A DNA stretch of 64,000 nt from Solirubrobacter deserti (GTDB lineage: Bacteria > Actinomycetota > Thermoleophilia > Solirubrobacterales > Solirubrobacteraceae). Below the pieces are notes generated by a model that was not told the origin of the DNA, ran no database searches, and was given only the letters and a program-made list of their open reading frames with translations. Location: the NCBI RefSeq assembly GCF_027587175.1, contig NZ_JAPCID010000009.1, forward strand, positions 122,279-186,278, given 5' to 3'. Shown here piece by piece: positions 40,125-49,211 of the stretch (the stretch's first letter is position 1; each line of letters begins with the position of its first letter). A program made the position numbers and the translations under genes.

Positions 40125-40892
40125 GTGAACGGATGGATCGCGGCCGCGGCCGCCACACTCGCGCTGAGCGCTGCGACGATCGAGGGCACGGACCTCACCG
40201 ACTTCCTGCAGGGCACGCCCGGGGCGGATCAGGTGCTCGCCAAGGGCGGGGACGACGTGGTCTTCGGGCTGGGGGACGACGACCGGATCGACGGCGGGCC
40301 CGGGCGGGACGTGCTGCACGGGGACGGCGTGTGCCCGCCGGGGACGGAGCGGCCGGACGTGTGCACCGACGACGACGACCGGACGGGCGGGGACGACACG
40401 CTGCGCGGCGGTGACGGGGACGACACGCTGATCGCGGGGCGCGGGAACGACCAGCTGCTGGGCGAGGCCGGCGTGGACTCGCTGTCGGCGGACGCCGGCA
40501 ACGACGAGGTCGACGCCGGCGACGATGACGACGAGATCGACGGCGGGACCGGGCTCGACCGGATCGACGCGGGTGCCGGGGACGACTGGATCGCCACCGG
40601 AGCGGGGTCGGACCGGATCGAGGGCGGGGCGGGGAACGACCTGATCGCGACGGAGTCCGGCAACGACCGGATAAGCGGCGGCTCCGGCAACGACCAGATC
40701 GAATCCGGGGGCGGCAAGGACCGGATCGACGGGGGCTCCGGGCGCGACGACATCGAGTCCGGGCCGGGGAGCGACACGATCGACGTGCGCGACGGGACGC
40801 GCGACGAGGTCAACTGCGGATCGGGCCGCGACACGGTGCGAGCGGACCGACGTGACCGATTGGTGAGCTGCGAGGGTGTAAACCGACGTTAA
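40125..40892 (+). CDS. Secreted RTX/hemolysin-type calcium-binding repeat protein
   Basis: A 255-residue protein with a short hydrophobic N-terminus (residues 3-~17, probable signal peptide), then tandem nonapeptide repeats of the form G-G-x-G-x-D-x-(I/L)-x (GGTGLDRIDAGAGDDWI, GGAGNDLIATESGNDRI, GGSGNDQIESGGGKDRI), about 12 in all, which fold as a calcium-bound beta roll. The C-terminus has two Cys (VNCGSG and VSCEGV) that may close the roll. No catalytic domain. GTG start. Likely an extracellular structural or adhesive protein; stands alone without a type I secretion system. Confidence 0.88.
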   Translation: MNGWIAAAAATLALSAATIEGTDLTDFLQGTPGADQVLAKGGDDVVFGLGDDDRIDGGPGRDVLHGDGVCPPGTERPDVCTDDDDRTGGDDTLRGGDGDDTLIAGRGNDQLLGEAGVDSLSADAGNDEVDAGDDDDEIDGGTGLDRIDAGAGDDWIATGAGSDRIEGGAGNDLIATESGNDRISGGSGNDQIESGGGKDRIDGGSGRDDIESGPGSDTIDVRDGTRDEVNCGSGRDTVRADRRDRLVSCEGVNRR

Positions 40893-40949
40893 CCGGTCCA
40901 ATCATGGTACTTTCACGCGCCCGCCAACCAGCACGACGGAGACGCAGCC

Positions 40950-41153
40950 TTGCCTACCGGCACCGTGAAGTGGTTCAACGACGACAAGGGCTTCGGATTC
41001 ATCACGCCCGATGATTCCGGCGCCGACCACTTCGTCCATCACTCGGGTATCAACGCGGACGGATTTCGCACGCTGCGCGAGGGCGCGCGGGTGACCTACG
41101 ACTCCGAGCCCGGGCCCAAGGGCCCCAAGGCCGTCAACGTCACGCAGATCTAG
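40950..41153 (+). CDS. Cold-shock domain protein
   Basis: A 67-residue CspA-family RNA/ssDNA-binding protein. RNP1 is KGFGFI (13-18); RNP2 is HFVHHS (27-32), with His27 and His31 where DVFVHFS or VFVHYS is usual. Start TTG at 40950, which gives the family's standard N-terminus (TGTVKWFN). Its TAG stop overlaps the last bases of the convergent lipoprotein gene: the tetramer CTAG at 41150-41153 ends both genes. Acts as an RNA chaperone. Confidence 0.95.
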   Translation: MPTGTVKWFNDDKGFGFITPDDSGADHFVHHSGINADGFRTLREGARVTYDSEPGPKGPKAVNVTQI

Positions 41154-41743
41154 AGCTCACCGCCCGGCGGTTCGCCGCCGCGCTCGACCTCGCCGTCGTC
41201 GTTCACGCGCGCGGGGACCGGCTCGTCCTCGATCACGACCGTGAAGGTGCCGCTGGTCCGGCCGGCGGCGGGCCGCGCCTTGCCCGCGAGCCCGGGCGAG
41301 ACGCGGTAGGAGATCTCGTACGTGCCGGCCTTGGCCGGCACGACCTTCCAGACCAGCTCCTTCTCCTGGCCCGGGAACAGCTCGCCGGCCGACCACGTGT
41401 TCACCGAGGAGGTGTCGCTGCCGGCCGGGCCCTCGTCGAGCACCCAGATCGGCCGGCCGGCGCTCGAGAGCCCGGCGCCGCGCACGTTGCGGCCGAACGC
41501 GAGCGCGGCGTCTTCACCGCGCGGCTTGGTCTCGACGGTCACGGCCACGTTGCGCAGCCGCTCCTCGCTCTCCCCGTTGCGCACGGTGACCTTCAGCTCG
41601 GCCCGCTCGGCGACGTGCTGGGTCTCCGGGAACGAGGCTTCGACGACCTCGACCTTGAACTCGCCCGACGGCTCGTCCGCGTCCTGGCGCGCCTCACCGC
41701 AGCCCGCGAGGGCGAGGACGGCGAGAAGGACGACCCGGCGCAC
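41150..41743 (-). CDS. Predicted lipoprotein
   Basis: A 197-residue exported protein with a short signal peptide and lipobox LAGC (Cys about residue 15), an acidic linker and then an immunoglobulin-like beta domain ([25 protein letters not shown]) and a C-terminal strand-rich part ([17 protein letters not shown]). Anchored to the outer face of the membrane; function unknown. GTG start at 41743 gives a proper signal peptide; a longer frame upstream is Arg/His-rich and overlaps the divergent GNAT. Its stop shares CTAG with cspA. Confidence 0.78.
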   Translation of the reverse strand: MRRVVLLAVLALAGCGEARQDADEPSGEFKVEVVEASFPETQHVAERAELKVTVRNGESEERLRNVAVTVETKPRGEDAALAFGRNVRGAGLSSAGRPIWVLDEGPAGSDTSSVNTWSAGELFPGQEKELVWKVVPAKAGTYEISYRVSPGLAGKARPAAGRTSGTFTVVIEDEPVPARVNDDGEVERGGEPPGGEL

Positions 41744-41761
41744 GTGCGTGAAGATACATCG

Positions 41762-42343
41762 GTGGCCGCGAACAGCCTCCCGGTCCCGGACGGTCTCGAG
41801 CGCGACGGGGTCGCGCTGCGCCGCCTGCGCGCCCGCGACGCGCACGCCTTCGCCGCCGCCTTCCGGCAGGACCCGCAGCTCGGCGTCAACATCGGCGCCG
41901 ACGAGGACCCGACGGAGACCGCGGTGCGTCGCTTCATCGCGCGTCAACCGGGGTTGCGGGCCCGCGGGGAGTTCCTCGGCCTGGCCGTGACCGACGAGAC
42001 CAAGCGCCCGTTCCTGGGCCACGTGATGCTGCACACGCTCTCCTGGCGCCACAAGCGCGGCGAGATCGGCTACTGGCTGATCCCCGAGGCGCGTGGCCGC
42101 CACCTCGCCAAGCCCGCGGTCTCGCTGCTGGTCGACTGGGCGTTCGAGACGCTGGACCTCGACCGCCTCGAGATCACGACCACCCCTGACAACGCGCCCG
42201 CTCGCGCGCTCGCGCAAGCGCTCGGATTCCGGGAGGAGGGCGTGATGATCGCCCGCAATCTGGAGCGAGGTCGGCGCATCGACGTGGTGTTGCTGGCTCG
42301 CGTCCGAGATCGGTGCCATAACCTTCCGGGCTTAGCGCCGTAA
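41762..42343 (+). CDS. GNAT-family N-acetyltransferase (RimJ/RimL type)
   Basis: About 193 residues, of the RimJ/RimL acetyltransferase type: LRRLRARDAHAFAAAF at the start, GEIGYWLIPEARGRHLAKPA for strand 4 and the acetyl-CoA-binding turn, and LEITTTPDNAPARALAQALGFREEG for the C-terminal part. It acetylates an amine, perhaps a protein N-terminus or an antibiotic. GTG 41762 is chosen; GTG 41744 is in frame and directly abuts the divergent lipoprotein start at 41743. Located 24 bases upstream of the Mce operon, and may share its transcript. Confidence 0.82.
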   Translation: MAANSLPVPDGLERDGVALRRLRARDAHAFAAAFRQDPQLGVNIGADEDPTETAVRRFIARQPGLRARGEFLGLAVTDETKRPFLGHVMLHTLSWRHKRGEIGYWLIPEARGRHLAKPAVSLLVDWAFETLDLDRLEITTTPDNAPARALAQALGFREEGVMIARNLERGRRIDVVLLARVRDRCHNLPGLAP

Positions 42344-42367
42344 CGCGGCGTCAGAAAGAGGAGAGCT

Positions 42368-43174
42368 TTGGTACGAGGTGCGGCTGATCGCCTCTTCCTC
42401 CCAGCGAAGAACCTGCTGGAGGAAGTCGGCGACATGATGATCCTGACGGGGAAGACGATCGTGTCTGCCCTCAGGCCGCCGTACCCCTATGGCGGGGAGT
42501 TCGTCCAGCAGTTCCTGTTCGCGCTGCGCCTGTGCTGGTTCCCGCTGATGGTGTCCACGATCGCGTTCGGCTACGCCGCACCGGGCCTGCAGGCCTCGAA
42601 CTTCCTCACGCTGTTCGGCGCCAACGACCGCCTCGGCGGCTTCTTCGTGCTCGCCTCCATCCGCGAGTTCGCCCCGTTCGTGACGGCGATCGTCCTCGCC
42701 GGCGTGGCGGGCACCGCCATCACCGCCGACCTCGGCGCACGCAAGATCCGCGAGGAGCTCGACGCGTTGCAGGTGCTCGGCGTCGACCCGGTGAAGAACC
42801 TCGTCGTGCCGCGGTTCTTGGCCCTGATGCTCGTCACGGGCATGTTCGACGTGTTCGCCGTGCTGTTCGGCATCTTCGGCGGCCTGGTCGCCAACGGCGT
42901 CAACCAGCAGCCGATGGGCCCGTTCTTCGCCAACCTGCTGACCAACGCGAGCATCCCGGACCTCTGGGGCAGCGTCCTGAAGTGCACGATGTTCGGCGCG
43001 ATCATCGCCGTCGTCTGCTGTTACAAGGGCATGACGGCCTCCGGCGGCGCTGCGGGGGTCGGCCGCGCGGTCAACCAGGCCGTCGTCATCTCCACGCTCG
43101 GTGTCTTCGCGTTCAACTACGTCTTCACGCAGACGCTGCTGGCGACGCATCCGGAGATCCTCAACATCAAATGA
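42368..43174 (+). CDS. yrbEA: YrbE/MlaE-family ABC permease A
   Basis: A 268-residue permease with five to six helices, first gene of the Mce operon. Family landmarks: FAPFVTAIVLAGVAGTAITADLG (the interface with the ATPase) and GARKIREELDALQVLGVDPVK, then CYKGMTASGGAAGVGRAVNQAV. Together with YrbEB, the ATPase at 43967 and a hexamer of MCE proteins it forms a lipid importer spanning the envelope. TTG start at 42368 after AGAGGAG; stop overlaps yrbEB start (ATGA). Confidence 0.92.
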   Translation: MVRGAADRLFLPAKNLLEEVGDMMILTGKTIVSALRPPYPYGGEFVQQFLFALRLCWFPLMVSTIAFGYAAPGLQASNFLTLFGANDRLGGFFVLASIREFAPFVTAIVLAGVAGTAITADLGARKIREELDALQVLGVDPVKNLVVPRFLALMLVTGMFDVFAVLFGIFGGLVANGVNQQPMGPFFANLLTNASIPDLWGSVLKCTMFGAIIAVVCCYKGMTASGGAAGVGRAVNQAVVISTLGVFAFNYVFTQTLLATHPEILNIK

Positions 43175-43965
43175 GCTGGTTCGCGATACCGCGCGAGTGG
43201 CTCGCGTCCTTCGGCGAGATCGTCCGCTTCTGCGGGCGCGTGATGGGCGAGGTCTACGGCCTGAAGGTCTTCCGCTACTTCGGCGAGGCGCTGCGCCAGG
43301 CCGGCGTGCTGATCCTCTCCAGCACGCTCGTCATCTGGGGCCTGACGTTCATCATCGGCCTCCAGTGCGGCATCGAGGCCGCGTACTTCAACCGCGCCAC
43401 CGGCGCGCCCGCGTATGCCGGCGTGTTCGCGGCCTGGTGCGACCTGCGCGAGCTGATCCCGTACGCCTTCGGCTACATGATGGCCGCGAAGGTCGGCACC
43501 GGCATCGTCGCCGAGCTCGGCTCCATGCGCATCTCCGACGAGATCGACGCGCTCGAGGTGATGGGCATCTCCTCGATCACGTTCCTGTGCGCGACGCGCC
43601 TGCTGGCGAGCTGGCTCGTGCTCCCGTTCGTCTACCTGGCCGGGATCGGCGCCGGCTTCCTCGCCTCCTACCTGGCGGTGGTCGAGCAGATCGGCGAGGT
43701 CTCCAGCGGCGGCTACAGCCTCATCTTCTGGATGTTCCAGAACCCACCGGACCTCTTATTCAGCCTCATCAAGGCGATGGTCATGGCCACCGCGATCGTG
43801 CTCGTCGGCTGTTACTACGGCTACACGGCGAGCGGCGGGCCGGTGGGCGTCGGCACCGCCACCGCGAAATCGATGGTCCTCAACATCGTGCTGGTCCACC
43901 TGATCGGCATGCTCGGCACCCAGGTCTTCTGGGGTGCGAACCCACGCGCACCGATCGGGGGGTGA
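43171..43965 (+). CDS. yrbEB: YrbE/MlaE-family ABC permease B
   Basis: A 264-residue permease paralogous to the preceding gene. Seen: ELIPYAFGYMMAAKVGTGIVAELG, MRISDEIDALEVMGI and CYYGYTASGGPVGVGTATAKSM. It forms the second half of the permease dimer. The ATG overlaps the yrbEA stop. The ATPase gene begins after one intervening base, with a G-rich RBS within the last codons of this gene. Confidence 0.93.
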   Translation: MSWFAIPREWLASFGEIVRFCGRVMGEVYGLKVFRYFGEALRQAGVLILSSTLVIWGLTFIIGLQCGIEAAYFNRATGAPAYAGVFAAWCDLRELIPYAFGYMMAAKVGTGIVAELGSMRISDEIDALEVMGISSITFLCATRLLASWLVLPFVYLAGIGAGFLASYLAVVEQIGEVSSGGYSLIFWMFQNPPDLLFSLIKAMVMATAIVLVGCYYGYTASGGPVGVGTATAKSMVLNIVLVHLIGMLGTQVFWGANPRAPIGG

Positions 43966-43966
43966 C

Positions 43967-44785
43967 ATGACTCAGCCGCGCGAAGACGACGAGTACAAGT
44001 GGCACACGGGCAAGAAGCGTCCCTCCGGGGTGGAGGACGCCGTCGAGTTCGTCGAGGTCCACAAGGCGTTCGGCCGCAACAAGATCCTGCGCGGCCTGAA
44101 CATGGGCATCCCGAACGACAAGATCTCGATGATCCTCGGGCCGTCGGGGACCGGGAAGTCGGTCTGCATCAAGCACATGGTCGGGCTGCTGTATCCCGAC
44201 GAGGGCGACGTGCTGGTGCACGGCGAGTCGGTCCCGAACATGCGCGACGAAGAGCTGTTCGAGATGCGCAAGAAGTTCGGCGTGCTGTTCCAGGACGGTG
44301 CGCTGTTCGGCTCGATGAACCTGTGGGACAACGTCGCGTTCCCGCTGCGCCAGCACACCGACAAGGGCGAGGACGAGATCGAGGACATCGTCAACCGGCG
44401 CCTGCGCGAGGTCGGCCTCGAAGGCTCGAGCGACAAGATGCCCAACGAGCTCTCGGGCGGGATGCGCAAGCGCGCCGGGTTCGCGCGAGCGCTCGTGCTG
44501 GACCCGGACATCGTGCTCTTCGACGAGCCCGACTCCGGCCTGGACCCGGTCCGCACCGCGCTGCTGTGCGAGCTCATCCAGGAGATCCACGAGGAGAACG
44601 GCGGCGCCTATGTCGTGATCACGCACGACATCATGAGCGCCAAGCGCGTGGCCGAGTACATCGCCGTGCTGTGGAAGGGACGGATCGTCGAGTCCGGCCC
44701 GGCGGAGGAGCTCTTCGACTCCGAGAACCAGTTCGTGCGCCAGTTCCTGTCCGGGGCCTCCCAGGGCCCCCTGGGCATGGAGTAA
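43967..44785 (+). CDS. MlaF/Mkl-type ATPase of the Mce transporter
   Basis: A 272-residue ABC ATPase: Walker A GPSGTGKS, signature ELSGGMRKRAGFARAL, Walker B IVLFDEPDSGLDP, and H-loop VITHDIMSA, matching MlaF and mycobacterial Mkl/MceG. It energises lipid uptake through the YrbE pair. Residues 1-~30 are a charged N-terminal extension. In mycobacteria a single ATPase is encoded away from the mce operons; here it is inside the operon between yrbE and mce genes. Start ATG 43967; the next gene begins 3 bases after its stop. Confidence 0.95.
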   Translation: MTQPREDDEYKWHTGKKRPSGVEDAVEFVEVHKAFGRNKILRGLNMGIPNDKISMILGPSGTGKSVCIKHMVGLLYPDEGDVLVHGESVPNMRDEELFEMRKKFGVLFQDGALFGSMNLWDNVAFPLRQHTDKGEDEIEDIVNRRLREVGLEGSSDKMPNELSGGMRKRAGFARALVLDPDIVLFDEPDSGLDPVRTALLCELIQEIHEENGGAYVVITHDIMSAKRVAEYIAVLWKGRIVESGPAEELFDSENQFVRQFLSGASQGPLGME

Positions 44786-44788
44786 CCG

Positions 44789-46135
44789 TTGGCGTTGGCT
44801 CGTGCCGCAGTCGCACTCGGCGTCGCCGCTCTGGTGGCGCTGGCGGTGTACCTGTTCGTCCTGCGGGCGAGCGGCCACGAGTACACGCTCATCTTCGAGA
44901 ACGCCGGCCAGCTCGTGGTCGGCGACAACGTGCAGATCGGCGGCCGCGCCGTCGGCACCATCCGCGACATCCGGCTCACCGACGACAACCAGGCCGCGGT
45001 CAAGGTGCTGGTGGAGGAGCCGTACGCGCCGCTGCGCGAAGGCACCGAGGCGGTGATCCGCCTCACGTCGCTGTCGGGCATCGCGAACCGCTACGTCGCG
45101 ATCTCGCCCGGCCCGGACGCGAGCAAGACGCTCGGCGAGGGCGCCACGATCGACACCTCGCAGACGACCACGGCCGTCGATCTCGACGCGCTGTTCAATA
45201 CGCTCACCCCGGACGCCCGCAAGGACCTGCAGGGCATCATCGCCGGCTTCCGGACCCAGCTCGACGGCAAGGGCGAGCAGGCGGCCGAGGCCACGAAGTA
45301 CTTCAACCCGATGCTGTCCAGCGCGCGCCGGCTCGTCAACGAGGCCACGCGCGACGAGGACGCGCTGACGGACTTCATCGTCTCCTCCTCGCGTACGGTC
45401 ACGGCGATCGCAGAGAAGCGCGAAGACCTGAGCGCGCTCGTGGGCAACGCCAACGCGACCACGGGCGCGATCGCGAGCGAGAACGCGGCGCTCCAGCAGG
45501 CGCTGTCGCTGCTGCCGACCACGCTGCGCCGCGGCAACTCGACGCTCGTGAACCTGCGCTCGACGCTGGATGACCTGGACCCGCTGGTGGCCGAGTCCAA
45601 GCCCGCGACCGAGGACCTGGCGCCCTTCCTGCGCGAGCTGCGCCCGCTGGTGCGCGACTCCAAGCCGACGATCGCGAACCTCTCGACGCTCGTCCGCCGG
45701 CCCGGGGCCGACAACGACCTGGTCGAGGCCACGCAGAAGCTGCCCGGCTTCCAGCGCGTCGCGAGCCCGGCGATGCGCAACTCCACGGGCGCGCTGCAGC
45801 GCAGCCAGCCCGTGCTCGAGTTCATCCGGCCCTACATCCCGGAGCTCGTCGGCTGGTTCCGCGACTTCGGCGTCGGCGCCGCCAACTACGACGCCAACGG
45901 CCACTACGCGCGCATCCAGCCGATCTTCAACGCCTTCCAGGTGCACGACCTGCCGGTCGGCCCGCCGCAGCTGGTGCCGCTGCCCGTCGCGCAGCGCCTG
46001 GCCGGCCTGCAGACCGGCATGCTGCGCCGCTGCCCCGGCTCCGCGAGCCAGCCCGCGGCCGACGGCTCCGCGCCCTACCGCGACTCCGGCGGCAACCTGG
46101 ACTGCGACCCGACGCAGGTGCTGGCGGGCCCATGA
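44789..46135 (+). CDS. mceA: MCE-family lipid-transport protein, first of six
   Basis: A 448-residue MCE protein: N-terminal membrane anchor (~1-23), MCE domain (~30-110, TLIFENAGQLVVGDNVQIGG, the strand that begins every MCE barrel), long helical region (~130-370) that builds the central tunnel, and a C-terminal part with Cys in LLRRCPGS and LDCDPTQ. The six MCE proteins are expected to form one heterohexameric tube from the membrane outward. TTG start at 44789; stop overlaps the next ATG. Confidence 0.92.
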   Translation: MALARAAVALGVAALVALAVYLFVLRASGHEYTLIFENAGQLVVGDNVQIGGRAVGTIRDIRLTDDNQAAVKVLVEEPYAPLREGTEAVIRLTSLSGIANRYVAISPGPDASKTLGEGATIDTSQTTTAVDLDALFNTLTPDARKDLQGIIAGFRTQLDGKGEQAAEATKYFNPMLSSARRLVNEATRDEDALTDFIVSSSRTVTAIAEKREDLSALVGNANATTGAIASENAALQQALSLLPTTLRRGNSTLVNLRSTLDDLDPLVAESKPATEDLAPFLRELRPLVRDSKPTIANLSTLVRRPGADNDLVEATQKLPGFQRVASPAMRNSTGALQRSQPVLEFIRPYIPELVGWFRDFGVGAANYDANGHYARIQPIFNAFQVHDLPVGPPQLVPLPVAQRLAGLQTGMLRRCPGSASQPAADGSAPYRDSGGNLDCDPTQVLAGP

Positions 46136-47799
46136 TCCGGTTCCTCGCAGGCCTCGCGATCGTCGCCGTCATCGCCGTCGGCGCCTTCCTCATCTTCGGG
46201 AACCGCGAGGACGACGGCGCGTACCGCGTGCGCGCGATCTTCGACAACGCCGGCTTCGTGATCCCGGGCGAGGACGTCAAGATCGCGGGCGTCCGCGTCG
46301 GCAAGATCGCGTCGATCGACGTCACGGAGGACTTCAAGGCCGCGGTCGTGCTCGAGATCACCGAGCCCGGCTACAGGAACTGGAAGCGCGACGCGAGCTG
46401 CATCGTGCGCCCGCAGAACCTGATCGGCGAGCGCTTCGTGGAGTGCAAGCCGACGCAGGTGCGCTCGGCCAACGCCGAGCCGCCGCCCGACCTCGACCTC
46501 ATCGAGTCCGGCCCAGGTGAGGGCCAGCGCCTGGTGCCGGTGGAGAACACGTCGCAGTCCGTGGACATCGACCTGATCGGCAACACGATGCGCGAGCCCG
46601 AGCGCGAGCGGCTGTCGCTGATCCTCAACGAGCTCGGCACCGGCCTCGCCGGCCGCGGCCGCGACCTCAACGACGTGATCCGGCGCGCGAACCCGGCGCT
46701 GCGCGAGACCGACCGCGTGCTGGAGATCCTCGCCCGCCAGAACACGGTGCTCGAGCAGCTCGCGGTCAACTCCGACACGGTGCTCGCCCCGCTCGCGCGC
46801 GACCGCCGGCAGGTGGCGAGCGCGATCCGCAACTCCAGCCGCGTCGCCGAGGCCACGGCCGAGCGGCGCGAGGACCTGGCGGCCGACATCGAGACGCTGC
46901 CGGAGTTCCTGGACGAGTTCGACCCGACGATGGAGCGCCTCGGCTCGCTCGCGGATGAGTCCACGCCGCTGCTGACCGACCTGGGCGCCCGCGCGGACGA
47001 CATCAACAACGTGGTGCGCCGGCTCGGCCCGTTCTCCGAAGCCGCGATCCCGGCGATCGACTCGCTCGGCGAGGCGGCGCAGACCGGCACGCCCGCCCTC
47101 ACCGAGGCGCGCCCCGTGATCGCCGACCTGCGCTCGCTGGCCAACGACATCCGCCCCGTCGGCACGAACCTGCGCGGCGTGCTCGAGTCCTTCCGGGACA
47201 CGGACGGCATCCAGCGCCTGATGGACTACATCTTCTTCCAGGTCGCCGCGATCAACGGCTACGACGCGACGGGGCACTACCTGCGCGCCGGGCTGCTCGT
47301 GAACCAGTGCACGACCTACGCCGTCCGGCCGGTCGCGGGCTGCACGGCGAACTACCCGCCGGCCGCCGGCGCGAGCGCGGCCACGGCCAGGGCGTCCAGC
47401 GCCGTCGACGGCGTCGGCGAGGACCCGGTGCTGCGTGCGACCGCGATCGCGATCGCGCGCGCCCTCGGCCAGCAGGTCGAGCAGGAGAAGGCGAAGATCG
47501 ACCGGACGCTGACGGCGAAGAAGCCGGGCGGGAAGGCCGAGGCGCCCGCCGGCGCGGCGCCGCGCATCCGTGGCGCGGCCCCGACGGCGACGGCGACCGC
47601 CACCGCGCCGCCGTCCGCTTCGCCCGTGGAGCAGGCTCCGGCGCCCGCGCCGTCCTCCGCGCCCACGACGGCGCCGCCCGCCGCCGAGACGCCCGCGCCC
47701 ACCGCCGCGCCGCCCACCCCGACCGCGCCCGCCCCGACGGCCACACCCGACCCGGGCGAAGGGCTGCTCGACTTCCTGTTCGGGGAGGAGGGCGGATGA
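46132..47799 (+). CDS. mceB: MCE-family lipid-transport protein, second of six
   Basis: A 555-residue MCE protein, the longest of the set. Anchor helix ~3-20, MCE domain beginning VRAIFDNAGFVIPGEDVKIA, helical region to about residue 385, a Cys pair (NQCTTYAVRPVAGC), and a C-terminal ~70 residues almost entirely Ala, Pro and Thr, ending GLLDFLFGEEGG. The low-complexity tail is probably disordered and could span or bind the cell wall. ATG overlaps the mceA stop. Confidence 0.92.
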   Translation: MIRFLAGLAIVAVIAVGAFLIFGNREDDGAYRVRAIFDNAGFVIPGEDVKIAGVRVGKIASIDVTEDFKAAVVLEITEPGYRNWKRDASCIVRPQNLIGERFVECKPTQVRSANAEPPPDLDLIESGPGEGQRLVPVENTSQSVDIDLIGNTMREPERERLSLILNELGTGLAGRGRDLNDVIRRANPALRETDRVLEILARQNTVLEQLAVNSDTVLAPLARDRRQVASAIRNSSRVAEATAERREDLAADIETLPEFLDEFDPTMERLGSLADESTPLLTDLGARADDINNVVRRLGPFSEAAIPAIDSLGEAAQTGTPALTEARPVIADLRSLANDIRPVGTNLRGVLESFRDTDGIQRLMDYIFFQVAAINGYDATGHYLRAGLLVNQCTTYAVRPVAGCTANYPPAAGASAATARASSAVDGVGEDPVLRATAIAIARALGQQVEQEKAKIDRTLTAKKPGGKAEAPAGAAPRIRGAAPTATATATAPPSASPVEQAPAPAPSSAPTTAPPAAETPAPTAAPPTPTAPAPTATPDPGEGLLDFLFGEEGG

Positions 47800-49211
47800 G
47801 ATCCTCGCGAGGAGGGATCGCCGGGAACCCGGTGTTGATCGGCGCCGCCACGGTGCTGGTGATCCTCGTCGCCGTCTTCCTGTCCTACAACGCCAACAAG
47901 GGCCTGCCGTTCGTCCCGACCTACCGGGTCGACGCGGAGCTGCCCAGCGCGGCGCAGCTGACGGTCGGCAACGACGTCAAGGTGGGCGGCACGCGCATCG
48001 GCGCGGTCACCGCCATCAAGCCGCGCCAGCTCGACAACGGCCAGGTCATCGCGGTGGTGACGATGACGCTCGACAAGGACGCCGGCCCGCTGCCCGAGGA
48101 CTCCACGCTGCTCGTGCGCCCGCGCTCGGCGCTCGGCCTCAAGTACGTGGAGATCACGCGCGGGTCCGCGCGCGCGAGCTTCGACGACGGGGACACGATC
48201 CCGCTCGCTCGCGCCGAGACGCCCGTCGAGCTCGACGAGTTCTTGAACATGTTCGACGAGGACACGCGCGCCGCCTCGCAGGCCAACCTCGAGGGCTTCG
48301 GGACCGCGTTCGCGGGCCGCGGCGAGTCGATCAACACCGCGATCGGCGCGTTCCGGCCGCTGCTGCGCGACGTCGTGCCCGTGATGCAGAACCTCGCCGA
48401 CCCGCGCACGAACCTCGAGGGCTTCGTCGTGGAGGCGGGCGAGACGGCGGCGATCGTCGCGCCCGCCGCGGAGACGCAGGCGACGCTGTTCCGCAACCTG
48501 AACACGACGATGGCGGCGCTCAACGAGGTCGCGCGGCCCTACATCCAGGACTCGATCTCGGGCGGCAAGCCCGCGCTGGACGCCGGCATCGAGTCGCTGC
48601 CGAACCAGCGCCCGTTCCTGGCCAACACCGAGGGCCTCATGCGCGAGCTGGGGCCCGGCGTGCGCGCGCTGCGCACGGCGGCGCCCGCGCTGTCGGACGC
48701 GCTCGGCGCCGGGATCGACGTGCTGCCGCGCACGCCGGCGCTCAACCGGCGCCTGGAGTCGCTGCTGGAGGAGGTGCGGACGTTCGCCAACGACCCGCTC
48801 GTCCCGCGCGGCATCCAGTCCACCAACGCGCTCGTGAAATCCGCCGACCCGACGCTCGCCTTCCTTGCGCCCGCCCAGACGGTCTGCAACTACATCACGC
48901 TCTTCTTCCGCAACATCTCGTCGCTGCTGAGCGAGGGCGACCGCAACGGCACCTGGCAGCGGTTCAGCATCGTCGCGATGCCGCAGGGCCCGAACAACGA
49001 GGGCGGCCCGTCCTCCGGCCCGGCCAACGGCCCGACGGTCGACAACCACCTGCACACCAACCCGTACCCGAACACCGCGTCGCCCGGCCAGCCCCGTGAG
49101 TGCGAGTCCGGCAACGAGCCCTACCTCGCGGGCCGCACGGTCACCGGCAACGTCCCCGGCACGCAGCAGGCGCGCACCGAGGGCTACGCCCGCCAGGGGG
49201 ACGCGCGCTGA
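47796..49211 (+). CDS. mceC: MCE-family lipid-transport protein, third of six
   Basis: A 471-residue MCE protein: anchor helix ~12-32, MCE domain beginning YRVDAELPSAAQLTVGNDVK (~42-120), helical tunnel region (~140-370), a Cys motif AQTVCNYITLFFRNISSLLS (also typical of this subunit type) and a Gly/Pro/Asn-rich tail. Start ATG 47796 overlaps the preceding stop; the TGA shares one base with the next ATG. Confidence 0.92.
   Translation: MRSSRGGIAGNPVLIGAATVLVILVAVFLSYNANKGLPFVPTYRVDAELPSAAQLTVGNDVKVGGTRIGAVTAIKPRQLDNGQVIAVVTMTLDKDAGPLPEDSTLLVRPRSALGLKYVEITRGSARASFDDGDTIPLARAETPVELDEFLNMFDEDTRAASQANLEGFGTAFAGRGESINTAIGAFRPLLRDVVPVMQNLADPRTNLEGFVVEAGETAAIVAPAAETQATLFRNLNTTMAALNEVARPYIQDSISGGKPALDAGIESLPNQRPFLANTEGLMRELGPGVRALRTAAPALSDALGAGIDVLPRTPALNRRLESLLEEVRTFANDPLVPRGIQSTNALVKSADPTLAFLAPAQTVCNYITLFFRNISSLLSEGDRNGTWQRFSIVAMPQGPNNEGGPSSGPANGPTVDNHLHTNPYPNTASPGQPRECESGNEPYLAGRTVTGNVPGTQQARTEGYARQGDAR

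Noticed and set aside
41744..42319. Extended minus-strand frame upstream of the lipoprotein
   Set aside because: It is low-complexity, overlaps the GNAT gene fully, and would bury the signal peptide in mid-protein.
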